This document shows, in pieces, positions 5,670 to 13,846 of a DNA stretch of 36,420 nt (position 1 is the stretch's first letter; the number at the start of each line of letters is the position of its first letter). The stretch is from Bacteroidales bacterium. Its GTDB lineage: Bacteria > Bacteroidota > Bacteroidia > Bacteroidales > UBA12170. The position numbers were made by a program, and so were the translations under genes. The stretch is from assembly GCA_021158405.1 (NCBI GenBank), contig JAGGUP010000036.1, positions 1 to 36,420 on the forward strand, in the 5' to 3' direction. Under the pieces are notes generated by a model, which ran no database searches, had not been told where the DNA came from, and saw only the letters and a program-made list of their open reading frames with translations.

Positions 5670-6686
5670 TTAGCGCTCTCGATAAACAACTTCGGTAACC
5701 ACCTGACCAACTGCCTTTAACGTTTCTTTATCGATATTTTCCAGATTATCCTTTAGCGTATGCCAGTGCTCATAAAAGCCAAATTCAGAATTGCTATTAT
5801 GTTGAATAATATCTATAGTTGGGATATTTGCATTCCGATTTATAAAGTAATGATCATCGAGAACAGAGAAGCCATTCTCCATTAAGAAATAATCCCCATA
5901 TCCGGCATTAGCAGCAATTTTCCACACTTTCTTAACAATTTGTGGAGCGTATTTGATGGAAAAATTTTCTCTACGAAAAACGGCATCTTTGGCTCCAACC
6001 ATATCAAGCAAGATGCCATATTGAGCTGTATAATCCAGTACATGCGGATTAAGCGCCCAATATTGCGAGCCCAATCCCCAAGTTTCTTCCGAATTTGAAG
6101 TACGTGTAGCAAATTCAGGAGTCCCATAATCTTCCAAATCGAATAAAATAATATCCACGCCAATTTCGGGTCTTTCAATCTGCATCAGTCTTGCCATTTC
6201 AATTAAGACACCAACACCACTAGCACCATCATTGGCACCATCAATTGGTGTATGATGATTTGCTTCATCGGGATCGTGATCGGCAAATGGTCGAGAATCC
6301 CAGTGAGAGGAAAGAAAAACACGTTTTTTCTTTTCGGTATTGAAACTTCCAACAATATTTTTACCATTTAATAAAGTGCCATCAAAAGCCCAGGCTTGAA
6401 ACTCCTGTACAACAACCGTATCAGCATATTGTTTTAGCTTTTCAATTAAATAATCGGCGCCTCTTTTATGCGCTTTGGTATTCGGAACCCGAGGACCTAA
6501 AACCGTTTGCGCTGCCACATAAGCGAAAGCTGAATCACCATTGAAAATAGGAATTTGTAAATCAAGAATTTCCGTCTGATCTATCTGTTTTGTCTTTTTT
6601 TGTGCTTTCTTTCCATTTTCGCAAGAAGTGAATGCAACTAACAACATAAATAAAAAAAGAGTATTGTATTTTTTTATAGAAAACAT
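5670..6686 (-). CDS. M28-family glutaminyl-peptide cyclotransferase-like lipoprotein
   Basis: This gene encodes 338 aa. The signal peptide ends in the lipobox FTSC with Cys22 as lipid anchor, so it is a periplasm-facing or surface lipoprotein. The body is a zinc peptidase-fold domain. His128 lies in SSHWDSRPF, Asp153 in DGANDGASG, Glu185 in FDLEDYG, and His309 in EHWHT near the end. One zinc site with D/E/H ligands and the SHWDSRPFAD block fit the glutaminyl cyclase branch better than the two-zinc aminopeptidases. Such enzymes convert N-terminal Gln to pyroglutamate on exported proteins. In this phylum many mature exported proteins begin with Gln after signal cleavage; two in this window are cut before Q. 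It is a single-gene unit with its own promoter and terminator. Confidence 0.85.
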   Translation of the reverse strand: MFSIKKYNTLFLFMLLVAFTSCENGKKAQKKTKQIDQTEILDLQIPIFNGDSAFAYVAAQTVLGPRVPNTKAHKRGADYLIEKLKQYADTVVVQEFQAWAFDGTLLNGKNIVGSFNTEKKKRVFLSSHWDSRPFADHDPDEANHHTPIDGANDGASGVGVLIEMARLMQIERPEIGVDIILFDLEDYGTPEFATRTSNSEETWGLGSQYWALNPHVLDYTAQYGILLDMVGAKDAVFRRENFSIKYAPQIVKKVWKIAANAGYGDYFLMENGFSVLDDHYFINRNANIPTIDIIQHNSNSEFGFYEHWHTLKDNLENIDKETLKAVGQVVTEVVYRER

Positions 6687-6737
6687 AATTCTGAAATTAA
6701 GAACAACAAAACATTAATTGTGTAAAGAATTAAAAAT

Positions 6738-6768
6738 CAAATATATGAGCTATTAAATTCCGTATCAA
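6738..6768 (-). promoter_or_regulatory. Promoter of the glutaminyl cyclase gene
   Basis: Read on the minus strand, TTG (6768-6766), a 20-bp spacer and TATATTTG (6745-6738) match the -33/-7 consensus of this phylum. The box lies 51 bp ahead of the ATG. Confidence 0.6.
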
Positions 6769-6791
6769 TAAATATAACATATTATAATCTT

Positions 6792-6873
6792 CCTTTGTGA
6801 AGCTCTTGTTTTCTTTGTGATACTTTCTAAATAACTATCACACAAAGGTACTCAAAGTAAGATAAAGTTTCAC
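6792..6873. repeat. Foldback repeat, CTTTGTGA / CACAAAG units
   Basis: CTTTGTGA occurs twice in the left arm (6792-6822). CACACAAAG, ACTCAAAG and GATAAAGTTTCACAG follow in the right arm (6836-6873). CTTTGTGATA pairs with TATCACACAAAG. It has the same architecture as the two other foldbacks with a different unit. Confidence 0.45.
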
Positions 6874-6880
6874 AGAGAAA

Positions 6881-7444
6881 TTACAAAAGAAAATCATTTT
6901 GAGGCATTCGTTTTGGCTCTGCCAATTCCATTTTCCGCATATCATTAGGCAGAGAATCTACATTACCCAAATACCCTAAAGCAGTTACACTAAAAGCGGT
7001 TACTTTCTTACCCAAACCAAAAGATTCATTCGCTTTTTTAGCATCAAAACCTGTCATTTGATGTACGTACAAACCTTGATTTAATGCTTCCAAGGAGTAT
7101 TGAGCCACCGCTTGTCCCAAATCATATTGAGCCGTTAAATTTAGCTTCCCATTATGGCTAAAATTCATTTGATAACAATTCAATATTAAAACAGGGGCTT
7201 TTCCTGCCCAATTTTGATTAAACTCAACTAAAGTATTCATTATCAAATGATAATTCTCGTCACCCTGATAGCCAATTAAAAACCGCCAGGGCTGCGCATT
7301 AAATGCAGATGCAGACCAGCGGGCAGCTTCAAAAACAGACTGCAATTTTTCTTTTTCAACTTTTTTATCTGCAAAAGCACGAGGACTCCATCTATTTGCA
7401 CTTAGTTTATTAATCGGGAAATCAAATTTTGTTTTTATGGCCAT
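6881..7444 (-). CDS. Nitroreductase family protein
   Basis: This gene encodes 187 aa, the usual length for a small FMN nitroreductase. The N-terminal SANRWSPRAFADKKV and the ARWSASAFNAQPWRFLIG block (about 40-60) form the FMN phosphate and isoalloxazine contacts of the family. A late VTALGYLGN segment contributes to the dimer flavin site. It is likely an NAD(P)H-dependent cytoplasmic reductase, substrate unknown. It begins 12 bp after the histidine kinase stop on the same strand, so it is probably the last gene of the regulator operon. Why an oxidoreductase follows the two-component pair is not evident. Confidence 0.85.
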   Translation of the reverse strand: MAIKTKFDFPINKLSANRWSPRAFADKKVEKEKLQSVFEAARWSASAFNAQPWRFLIGYQGDENYHLIMNTLVEFNQNWAGKAPVLILNCYQMNFSHNGKLNLTAQYDLGQAVAQYSLEALNQGLYVHQMTGFDAKKANESFGLGKKVTAFSVTALGYLGNVDSLPNDMRKMELAEPKRMPQNDFLL

Positions 7445-7456
7445 AACTTTATTATT

Positions 7457-8809
7457 CTAAAAAATGAGTGTAAAAACACTTCCTTTATTTGTAATTGATT
7501 TAACTTGAATACTGCCTTTATGCATATGCATAATCTGACGGGAAAGGCTTAGTCCTACTCCCGATCCTTCTTTCTTTGATGTAAAGAAAGGCATAAATAT
7601 TTTATCCAATAAATCCGGTTTTATTCCTTTTCCATTGTCTGCGATTTCGATAATTACGCGATTGTTTCGGTTAAAACGCGAAACTATTTTAATCTCCGGA
7701 TTCGAAGATTCTTTTAATGCTTGAATGGCATTTAAAACCAAATTGATCAAAACTTGTTCAAGCAAATCAGGATCAGCCGCTATATGAAGCGTTTCAGGTA
7801 AAATTTTATAGGAAAAACGAATGTTATTATTTTTTAATTGCATAGTGAAAAGTTGTTCCACATTTTGAAATAAATCGATAACAGGAATGTGTTTGAAATT
7901 TGGTTTTGGAATCCGAGTTAGGTTTCTGTATATTTCCATAAAATTTAAAAGTCCTTCGCTCCTTTTACCAATTGTTTCAAGAGCCAGTTTCACATCTTCA
8001 CGCTCATCTTTATTTAAATTTTTCATCTTTAAATCTTCAGATTCTTCTTCAAAAATCATTTGATTTACCGTTTTAGTTAAGGAGGATATGGGTGTAATCG
8101 AATTCATTATTTCGTGCGTTAGCACTCGAATCAAATTTTGCCAAGACTCAATTTCTTTGGCTTCCAGCTCCGCATGAATATCCTGAAAGCTTACCAATAA
8201 ATATTCTTCCCCTTGCTTTTTAAATTCGGTAGCCACAGCTGCCAATTGTAAAACTTCATCCTCCTTAAATAATTTTATAAGAATAGAATCTCCTGATTTA
8301 ATATTTAATAATTGATGACTTATACTTTCATCGATGCTATCCAGCTGTTGTATATGTTTTAGGTTATTTATTCCAAATAAACGTTTAATCGCATTGTTTG
8401 CAATATCTACTTCACCATCTTTACGATAAGCAATTATACCAATACTTATATGCTGAATTACTGTTTGCAAATAATGGTATTGAGCTTCTTTCTCTGCTCT
8501 TGTTTTTTTAAAAAGCTGTATTACTTCGTTAAAGGAAGCATTCAGATGTTCATAGGTTTTCCCACTCACATTTGATGAAAAAGTAGTGGCAAAATCATGA
8601 TAACGTATCCCGTCCAGAAACATACTCAGACGCCTGTTGCTTTGTTCGGCATAATAAATTAATAAATAGGTTTGCACTACCAGCAAAGTCAATAAAAAAC
8701 CTGCCGTAATAAAATCTTTTTCGGTATAAAAATAAACCAATAAAAGAGTGTTTAAAAGAAGAAGAAACACCCTAAAAAAAATGACCCAGCGAAAATTTTT
8801 ATAAATCAT
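7457..8809 (-). CDS. Membrane sensor histidine kinase, NtrY-like
   Basis: This gene encodes 450 aa. Two transmembrane helices lie at about 9-28 and 33-54, with almost no periplasmic loop, so it probably senses within the membrane or inside the cell. A PAS-like domain follows (about 110-212). The dimerisation/phosphorylation helix has His232 in VLTHEIMNSITP. The ATPase domain has the N box (NLVLNAIQAL), G1 (ADNGKGI), F box (MPFFTSKKEG) and G2 (GVGLSLSRQI). The start overlaps the response-regulator stop by 11 bp, so the two are translationally coupled. It should phosphorylate the adjacent sigma-54 activator. Confidence 0.9.
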   Translation of the reverse strand: MIYKNFRWVIFFRVFLLLLNTLLLVYFYTEKDFITAGFLLTLLVVQTYLLIYYAEQSNRRLSMFLDGIRYHDFATTFSSNVSGKTYEHLNASFNEVIQLFKKTRAEKEAQYHYLQTVIQHISIGIIAYRKDGEVDIANNAIKRLFGINNLKHIQQLDSIDESISHQLLNIKSGDSILIKLFKEDEVLQLAAVATEFKKQGEEYLLVSFQDIHAELEAKEIESWQNLIRVLTHEIMNSITPISSLTKTVNQMIFEEESEDLKMKNLNKDEREDVKLALETIGKRSEGLLNFMEIYRNLTRIPKPNFKHIPVIDLFQNVEQLFTMQLKNNNIRFSYKILPETLHIAADPDLLEQVLINLVLNAIQALKESSNPEIKIVSRFNRNNRVIIEIADNGKGIKPDLLDKIFMPFFTSKKEGSGVGLSLSRQIMHMHKGSIQVKSITNKGSVFTLIF

Positions 8810-10172
8810 ATTTTTCTATACGCCGATAAAGTGAAGCTCTGGTCAATCCCAATTCTTTGGCTGCTTTTGAAATATTGCCACCATATTTATCTATAACTCT
8901 GCGAATTAATATCCGTTCCCTTTCTTGTAAATTTAGATTCTCAACATTTAAGAGAGCATCTTTTGGACTTGATTTGGCTAAAAAGAAATCCTGTGCCTGA
9001 AGCGTTGTTTCTTCTGCCAGTATCACTGCTCGCTCAACAGAATGTTGTAGTTCCCGAATATTTCCGGGCCAAGTATGTTTTTTTAATCTTTTGATCGCCG
9101 AAATACTCACTCTTTTCTTTGGTAAACGGTATTTTTTCACATACACATTCATAAAATGCTCAAGCAAATCAGGAATATCATCCGATCTTTCGCGTAGCGG
9201 AGGAATCTGAATTTCAACGGTATTTACACGATATAACAAATCCTGACGGAATTTACCTTCATCTACCATTTCATAAAGCGACATATTGGTAGCACAAATC
9301 ACTCTTACATCAATTGGAATTTCGATATGGGTTCCTAATCGAACAACTTTCCTGTTTTGAAGTACACTCAATAATTTTGATTGCAAGCCATAGCTTAAAT
9401 TCCCTATCTCATCTAAAAAAATAGTTCCTCCGGAAGCCGCTTCAAAACGACCGGCTCGGTCTTCTTTAGCATCGGTAAAAGCTCCTTTTTTATAACCAAA
9501 AAGCTCACTTTCAAAAAGCGATTCGGTAATGGCTCCTAAATCTACCGAAATAAAAACCTCATCTTTACGTTGCGAAACTCGATGAATAGCTCTGGCTATA
9601 AGCTCTTTACCTGTTCCATTTTCGCCGAGCAATAAAACATTGGCATCTGTTTGAGCAACTTTTTTTACTGTATTCAATACTTTCTCAATAGGCTGGGAAT
9701 GTCCAATAATATCGATAAATGGAGAATCCATATCAGACATCAATTGCTTCTGCTTATCACGAAGAAGAGCTAGCTCTTTTTTAGATTCCCGCACTTGCAA
9801 ATTGGCAGTAATTTCGGCTAATAATTTTTGATTATCCCAAGGTTTTAGAATGAAATTGGTGGCTCCTTCTTTTATGCCTTGCACCGCCATTTCAATATCT
9901 CCATAACCGGTTATAAAAATAATTACAGCGGCAGGATCTATTTCCAAAGCCCTGTTTAACCAATAAAAACCTTCTTGACCACTTGTTGCATCACGAGAGA
10001 AATTCATATCCAACAATACAATGTCGTAGTTCTCCGCCCGCATTAAATCAGGTAAATACTCTGGATTTGTTTCCGTATGCACGAAAGTAAAATATTGGCT
10101 TAAAAATAGCTTTGCGGCTAACAAAACATCTTTATCATCATCAACTACTAAAATTTTAGCTTGAGCCTTCAT
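8799..10172 (-). CDS. Sigma-54-dependent response regulator, NtrC family
   Basis: This gene encodes 457 aa. The receiver domain (1-125) has the acidic pocket DDD at 11-13, phospho-acceptor Asp55 and Lys110. The AAA+ domain (~150-390) has Walker A GENGTGKE (183-190), a sigma-54 contact loop GAFTDA (230-235) and Walker B IFLDEIG (251-257). The usual loop is GAFTGA; Asp replaces the second Gly. A Fis-type helix-turn-helix is at ~433-452 (GNISKAAKELGLTRASLYRR). Phosphorylated protein should activate sigma-54 promoters, and the obvious target is the divergent transporter operon, whose upstream region has such a promoter. First gene of a three-gene operon. Confidence 0.92.
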   Translation of the reverse strand: MKAQAKILVVDDDKDVLLAAKLFLSQYFTFVHTETNPEYLPDLMRAENYDIVLLDMNFSRDATSGQEGFYWLNRALEIDPAAVIIFITGYGDIEMAVQGIKEGATNFILKPWDNQKLLAEITANLQVRESKKELALLRDKQKQLMSDMDSPFIDIIGHSQPIEKVLNTVKKVAQTDANVLLLGENGTGKELIARAIHRVSQRKDEVFISVDLGAITESLFESELFGYKKGAFTDAKEDRAGRFEAASGGTIFLDEIGNLSYGLQSKLLSVLQNRKVVRLGTHIEIPIDVRVICATNMSLYEMVDEGKFRQDLLYRVNTVEIQIPPLRERSDDIPDLLEHFMNVYVKKYRLPKKRVSISAIKRLKKHTWPGNIRELQHSVERAVILAEETTLQAQDFFLAKSSPKDALLNVENLNLQERERILIRRVIDKYGGNISKAAKELGLTRASLYRRIEKYDL

Positions 10173-10190
10173 AGATTATATTAAAATATT

Positions 10191-10226
10191 GTTCGTAAAT
10201 GTACATAAAAACGCTCGATACCGAAC
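10191..10226. promoter_or_regulatory. Candidate activator binding site
   Basis: GTTCG (10191-10195) and CGAAC (10222-10226) form inverted half-sites, extendable to ATATTGTTCG / CGAACATAT. They lie about 66-100 bp upstream of the sigma-54 box, the right distance for an enhancer. The spacing is wide, so this is tentative. Confidence 0.3.
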
Positions 10227-10291
10227 ATATATTAACACATAAATAACAGTAATATTAACATTAAATGCTGAATATCAGATAGATAATATAA

Positions 10292-10307
10292 CGGCACAAT
10301 TCGTGCA
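10292..10307 (+). promoter_or_regulatory. Sigma-54 promoter of the ABC transporter operon
   Basis: CGGCACAATTCGTGCA matches the consensus TGGCACGNNNNTTGCA at 13 of the key positions or close equivalents. GG at 10293-10294 and GC at 10305-10306 are separated by exactly 10 bp. It faces the ABC ATPase gene, whose ATG is 87 bp downstream, and a sigma-54 activator gene lies on the other side. Confidence 0.75.
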
Positions 10308-10393
10308 TTATTAAAAATATAAGCGGTAATAATAGGATAAACTTTATAACAAACCCATTATCTAACATTATTTCATAAATTAGTCGAGCCAAA

Positions 10394-11110
10394 ATGAATA
10401 TTGAAACCATGATAAAAACATCTGGCTTAACCAAAATATACCGCAATGCTGAGGTTGAAACACGCGCAATACAAGATGTTTGCCTTGAAGTAAAAGAAGG
10501 CGAATTTGTTGCTGTTATGGGACCTTCGGGTTGTGGAAAAACGACGCTGCTCAATATTTTAGGTTTACTCGACAATCCAAGTGCCGGAACGTATCATTTT
10601 TTAAACGAGGAAACTTCTAAATACAAGGAAAAAAAAAGAGCTCAATTACGTAAGAAAAACTTGGGTTATATCTTTCAAAACTTCAATCTAATTGAAGAGC
10701 TAAACGTATACGAAAATATTGAGTTGCCCTTGATTTATATGGGCTATAAAGGAAGATATAGAAAACAACTCGTATTATCTGCATTAGAAAAAATGCATAT
10801 GTTGCATAGGAAAAATCATTTTCCGAAACAATTGAGTGGTGGTCAGCAACAAAGAGTAGCTGTGGCACGTGCAGTGGTCGGCTCACCTAAGTTGATCTTA
10901 GCTGATGAGCCTACAGGAAATTTAGATTCAGCTCATGGAGAAGAAGTTATGCGAACTCTCGGCGAACTGAATAAAGAAGGCACAACCATTATAATGGTAA
11001 CTCACTCACAACGTGACGCTTCTTATGCAAATCGAATTGTTCGTTTGTTCGACGGGCAGATTATTAATGAAAATATTTTGCAGAGTTTTAGCGAAAAAAA
11101 GATTATCTAA
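10394..11110 (+). CDS. ABC transporter ATP-binding protein, MacB/LolD type
   Basis: This gene encodes 238 aa, with an alternative ATG at 10409 (MIKTSGLTK) where homologues usually start. Walker A is GPSGCGKTT, the Q-loop is IFQNFNL, the signature is LSGGQQQR, Walker B is LILADEPTGNLD and the switch His is in VTHSQR. It belongs to the mechanotransmission (type VII) group that drives FtsX-like permeases to move lipids, proteins or drugs from the inner membrane or periplasm. It works with the permease at 11399. It is the first gene after a sigma-54 promoter, so it is expected to respond to the divergent two-component system. Confidence 0.92.
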   Translation: MNIETMIKTSGLTKIYRNAEVETRAIQDVCLEVKEGEFVAVMGPSGCGKTTLLNILGLLDNPSAGTYHFLNEETSKYKEKKRAQLRKKNLGYIFQNFNLIEELNVYENIELPLIYMGYKGRYRKQLVLSALEKMHMLHRKNHFPKQLSGGQQQRVAVARAVVGSPKLILADEPTGNLDSAHGEEVMRTLGELNKEGTTIIMVTHSQRDASYANRIVRLFDGQIINENILQSFSEKKII

Positions 11111-11120
11111 GTCAAACAAA

Positions 11121-11387
11121 ATGCCAAAGGAAATTAAAATAGTACTTCCTGATTCTTCTCCCGGCGAATATTTCGATATTCAAATTCTTCATTCCGGAGA
11201 AGAAAATATTCCCACATACCGTTTTGAAATATGGGATTTGGTAAAAGACAATCCAAAAAATCTACCCGCTACAGATTTTCTTAAGCAAAAGATAAAAGCC
11301 TGCTCAGATAAATGGCAAGTAGCAGAAATATTTACAGAAGAAAATAAAAAAATACCCATTCTGCTCAAGCAAATACTGATTAATTAA
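11121..11387 (+). CDS. 88-aa protein between ABC ATPase and permease
   Basis: This gene encodes 88 aa starting MPKEIKIVLPDSSPGEYF. I chose the ATG at 11121, 10 bp after the ATPase stop; the longer frame to 11013 overlaps the ATPase and adds unrelated residues. It has no signal peptide or membrane helix, and an acidic/basic mixed composition with FEIWDLVKD and KWQVAEIFTEENKK segments. I do not recognise it. The tight spacing (11 bp before the permease start) places it in the transporter operon, so a cytoplasmic accessory or regulatory role for the pump is plausible but unproven. Confidence 0.7.
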   Translation: MPKEIKIVLPDSSPGEYFDIQILHSGEENIPTYRFEIWDLVKDNPKNLPATDFLKQKIKACSDKWQVAEIFTEENKKIPILLKQILIN

Positions 11388-11398
11388 GGATCGACTCT

Positions 11399-13846
11399 AT
11401 GCTCCAAAATATTTTTAAAACTACAACAAGGTTTTTATTCAAAAATAAGGTGTATTCCATCATCAATGTTTTTGGTTTAGCTTTTGGTTTGGCAACAAGT
11501 ATTTTGATTTTTCTCTACATCAACGATGAGTTGAGTTATGATAAATTCCACAAAGATTACGAAAGGATTTATCGTATTCAGGAAGAATACAAATGGGGAG
11601 AAAAAAATCAATTATGGGCTACTACTGAAGGAAATTTAGGCTATGACCTTACGGTAAATCATAGTGCTTATGGCGATGCGTGCAGAATTATGGATATTTT
11701 CAATCCTCCTTATCTGTATGCCAATGGTAACAGTACTTCTGAAAAAAGAATGATTTATGCTGACTCCTCATTTTTGGATGTTTTCTCATTTCCTTTGATT
11801 GACAAGCAAGCCGGATCGCTATTAAATTCGGCAGATAAAATTATGGTTTCGAATAAAATAGCCAAAAAGCTATTTGGAAATTCAAAGATTGCCGGAAATC
11901 AGGTTGAAGTGGACAATAAAAATTGTACCATTTCAGCAGTATTTGAAGATGTTCCTGCCAACTCACATTTTCATTTTGATGTTGTTTTCTCTATGATGAA
12001 ATTACATCAGGAATGGAGCCGAGCCGATTCTGCCGGACCCATGGTTTTCTATACTTATGTAAAAGCAAAAAGTTTAGAAAAAGGCAAAGAATTACAGTCG
12101 CATTTGCAAAAAAATATGGATGAATATTTACTCAATATCCTAAAAAAAGACAGCCTTTCCAATCGCTTTGCCGGACTCGAAGGTAAAATGCTTTTTGTTC
12201 CTATTAGTGATATTCACTTAAAAAGTCACGCAGAAAAAGAGCTGGAAAACAATGGCAATTTCGAATACATTATTATTTATATCACTATTGGCATATTCAT
12301 TTTGATTTTAGCTGCAATCAATTATACGAATCTTGCTACTGCCAGTTCGATAAAAAGAGCGAAAGAAATTGGCATGCGAAAAGTTATGGGAGCTAATACA
12401 GGAAGCATTTTTATGCAATTTATAAGTGAGTCTTTTGCATTGGTTCTTGCTTCTTTACTCATCTCCTTGATATTGGTTGAATTAAGCTTTCCCTATTTCA
12501 ATGACTTTGCCGGAAAAAATTTGGTTCTAAGTCAGTTGCTAAAAAAAGAAAGTATTGTCTATTTAGTGATCGTCATTTTAGCTTTGAGCATACTTTCCGG
12601 TCTTTATCCTTCTGTTTTTATGTCGCGCTACAAAACCAGTCAGGTTTTAGCCACTAAAATCAATGCAGGAAAGAACGATTTATTAAATCTGGCACTTCGT
12701 CGATTTTTAGTGATTTCTCAATTTGCTATCAGTATTTTCCTAACTATTACAGCTCTAACTGTTGCAAAACAGCTCCGATTTATACAGAATACAGATATTG
12801 GATTTAATAAAGAACAAGTAGTTGTTTTACCCCTTTCCGGGCAAAGCAATATCAAATATATTCCAGAACTCAAGAATGAACTTCAGCAAATTGCAGGAGT
12901 TGAATCAGTTTCTGGCAGTTCCAATATTCCCGGGGAACGTTTTGGTGTTTATGGTGTTCGGATGCCTGAGCTTAGGAGTACATTGAAAAATGATGAAAAA
13001 CGTAGCGATCGAATTGGCGTGCGCATGCTTTGTGCAGATTATGATTTCTTAAATGCTTTTGGACTTGAGATGGTAGCTGGCAGAACATTTTCCAAGGAAA
13101 ATTCGGCTGATTCTTCCTCTGCCTTTATCATTAACGAGACTGCCGTTGCAAAATACAATATCAAAGATCCCATTGGGAAAAAAATGATTTTTAGTTATGC
13201 TTTGAAAAAGCCAAAAGTAGGAACGATTATTGGAGTAGTTAAGGATTTTCATTATGCTTCCTTTCACACCGAAGTTAATCCTCTAATGGTGCATATTTTC
13301 CCTCGCTTTTATAAATATATCATTATAAAAATAGCAGGTGATGATTTAAACAAAACCCTTGTAGAAGTTGAAAAAACCTGGAATAACTATTTGCCAAAAG
13401 TCCCTTTCTCCTACTCTTTTTTAGATAAAACTTACGATAATATTTACACCAACGACAAGCGAATGGGTAATGTATTTTACTATTTCACCTTTATTGCACT
13501 TTTATTGGCAGGAATGGGTTTATATGGATTAGCCGCTTTTATTACCGAGCAAAGAAGCGCTGAAATAAGCATTCGGAAAATTCTTGGAGCCTCTTTGGGA
13601 CGGATCATGTTTACCTTATCAAAAGAATTTACTATTTTAATACTTATAGCAAATTTAATTGTCTGGATTCCAGCTTGGTTTTTCTTAAAAAACTGGTTAA
13701 ATGATTTTGCTATTCGAATTGACTTAGGTATAGAAGGGTTTATCTTGGCCGCCTTGTTTTCTCTTATAATTGGTTTGTTAACCGTTAGTTTAAAAACCTA
13801 CATTACGGCCAGAGCCAATCCTGTAGAAACCTTAAAAACAGATTAA
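11399..13846 (+). CDS. ABC transporter permease, FtsX/MacB type, double repeat
   Basis: This gene encodes 815 aa. It is built as two halves, each with an N-terminal helix (about 20-40 and 435-455), a large periplasmic MacB-like domain (about 45-285 and 460-690), and an FtsX block of three helices (about 288-405 and 695-800). Each FtsX block contains an E-I-(G/S)-(M/I)-RK-(V/I)-(M/L)-GA motif: KEIGMRKVMGA and AEISIRKILGA. This eight-helix form is common in this phylum and acts with a MacB-like ATPase. The substrate is unknown. Its stop overlaps the stop of the convergent DUF3108 gene by 4 bp. Confidence 0.9.
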   Translation: MLQNIFKTTTRFLFKNKVYSIINVFGLAFGLATSILIFLYINDELSYDKFHKDYERIYRIQEEYKWGEKNQLWATTEGNLGYDLTVNHSAYGDACRIMDIFNPPYLYANGNSTSEKRMIYADSSFLDVFSFPLIDKQAGSLLNSADKIMVSNKIAKKLFGNSKIAGNQVEVDNKNCTISAVFEDVPANSHFHFDVVFSMMKLHQEWSRADSAGPMVFYTYVKAKSLEKGKELQSHLQKNMDEYLLNILKKDSLSNRFAGLEGKMLFVPISDIHLKSHAEKELENNGNFEYIIIYITIGIFILILAAINYTNLATASSIKRAKEIGMRKVMGANTGSIFMQFISESFALVLASLLISLILVELSFPYFNDFAGKNLVLSQLLKKESIVYLVIVILALSILSGLYPSVFMSRYKTSQVLATKINAGKNDLLNLALRRFLVISQFAISIFLTITALTVAKQLRFIQNTDIGFNKEQVVVLPLSGQSNIKYIPELKNELQQIAGVESVSGSSNIPGERFGVYGVRMPELRSTLKNDEKRSDRIGVRMLCADYDFLNAFGLEMVAGRTFSKENSADSSSAFIINETAVAKYNIKDPIGKKMIFSYALKKPKVGTIIGVVKDFHYASFHTEVNPLMVHIFPRFYKYIIIKIAGDDLNKTLVEVEKTWNNYLPKVPFSYSFLDKTYDNIYTNDKRMGNVFYYFTFIALLLAGMGLYGLAAFITEQRSAEISIRKILGASLGRIMFTLSKEFTILILIANLIVWIPAWFFLKNWLNDFAIRIDLGIEGFILAALFSLIIGLLTVSLKTYITARANPVETLKTD

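Noticed and set aside
7519-7535. ATGCATATGCAT as a third operator site
   Set aside because: It lies inside the histidine kinase coding sequence (Met-His-Met-His) and lacks the ACTATGCATGCAT core.
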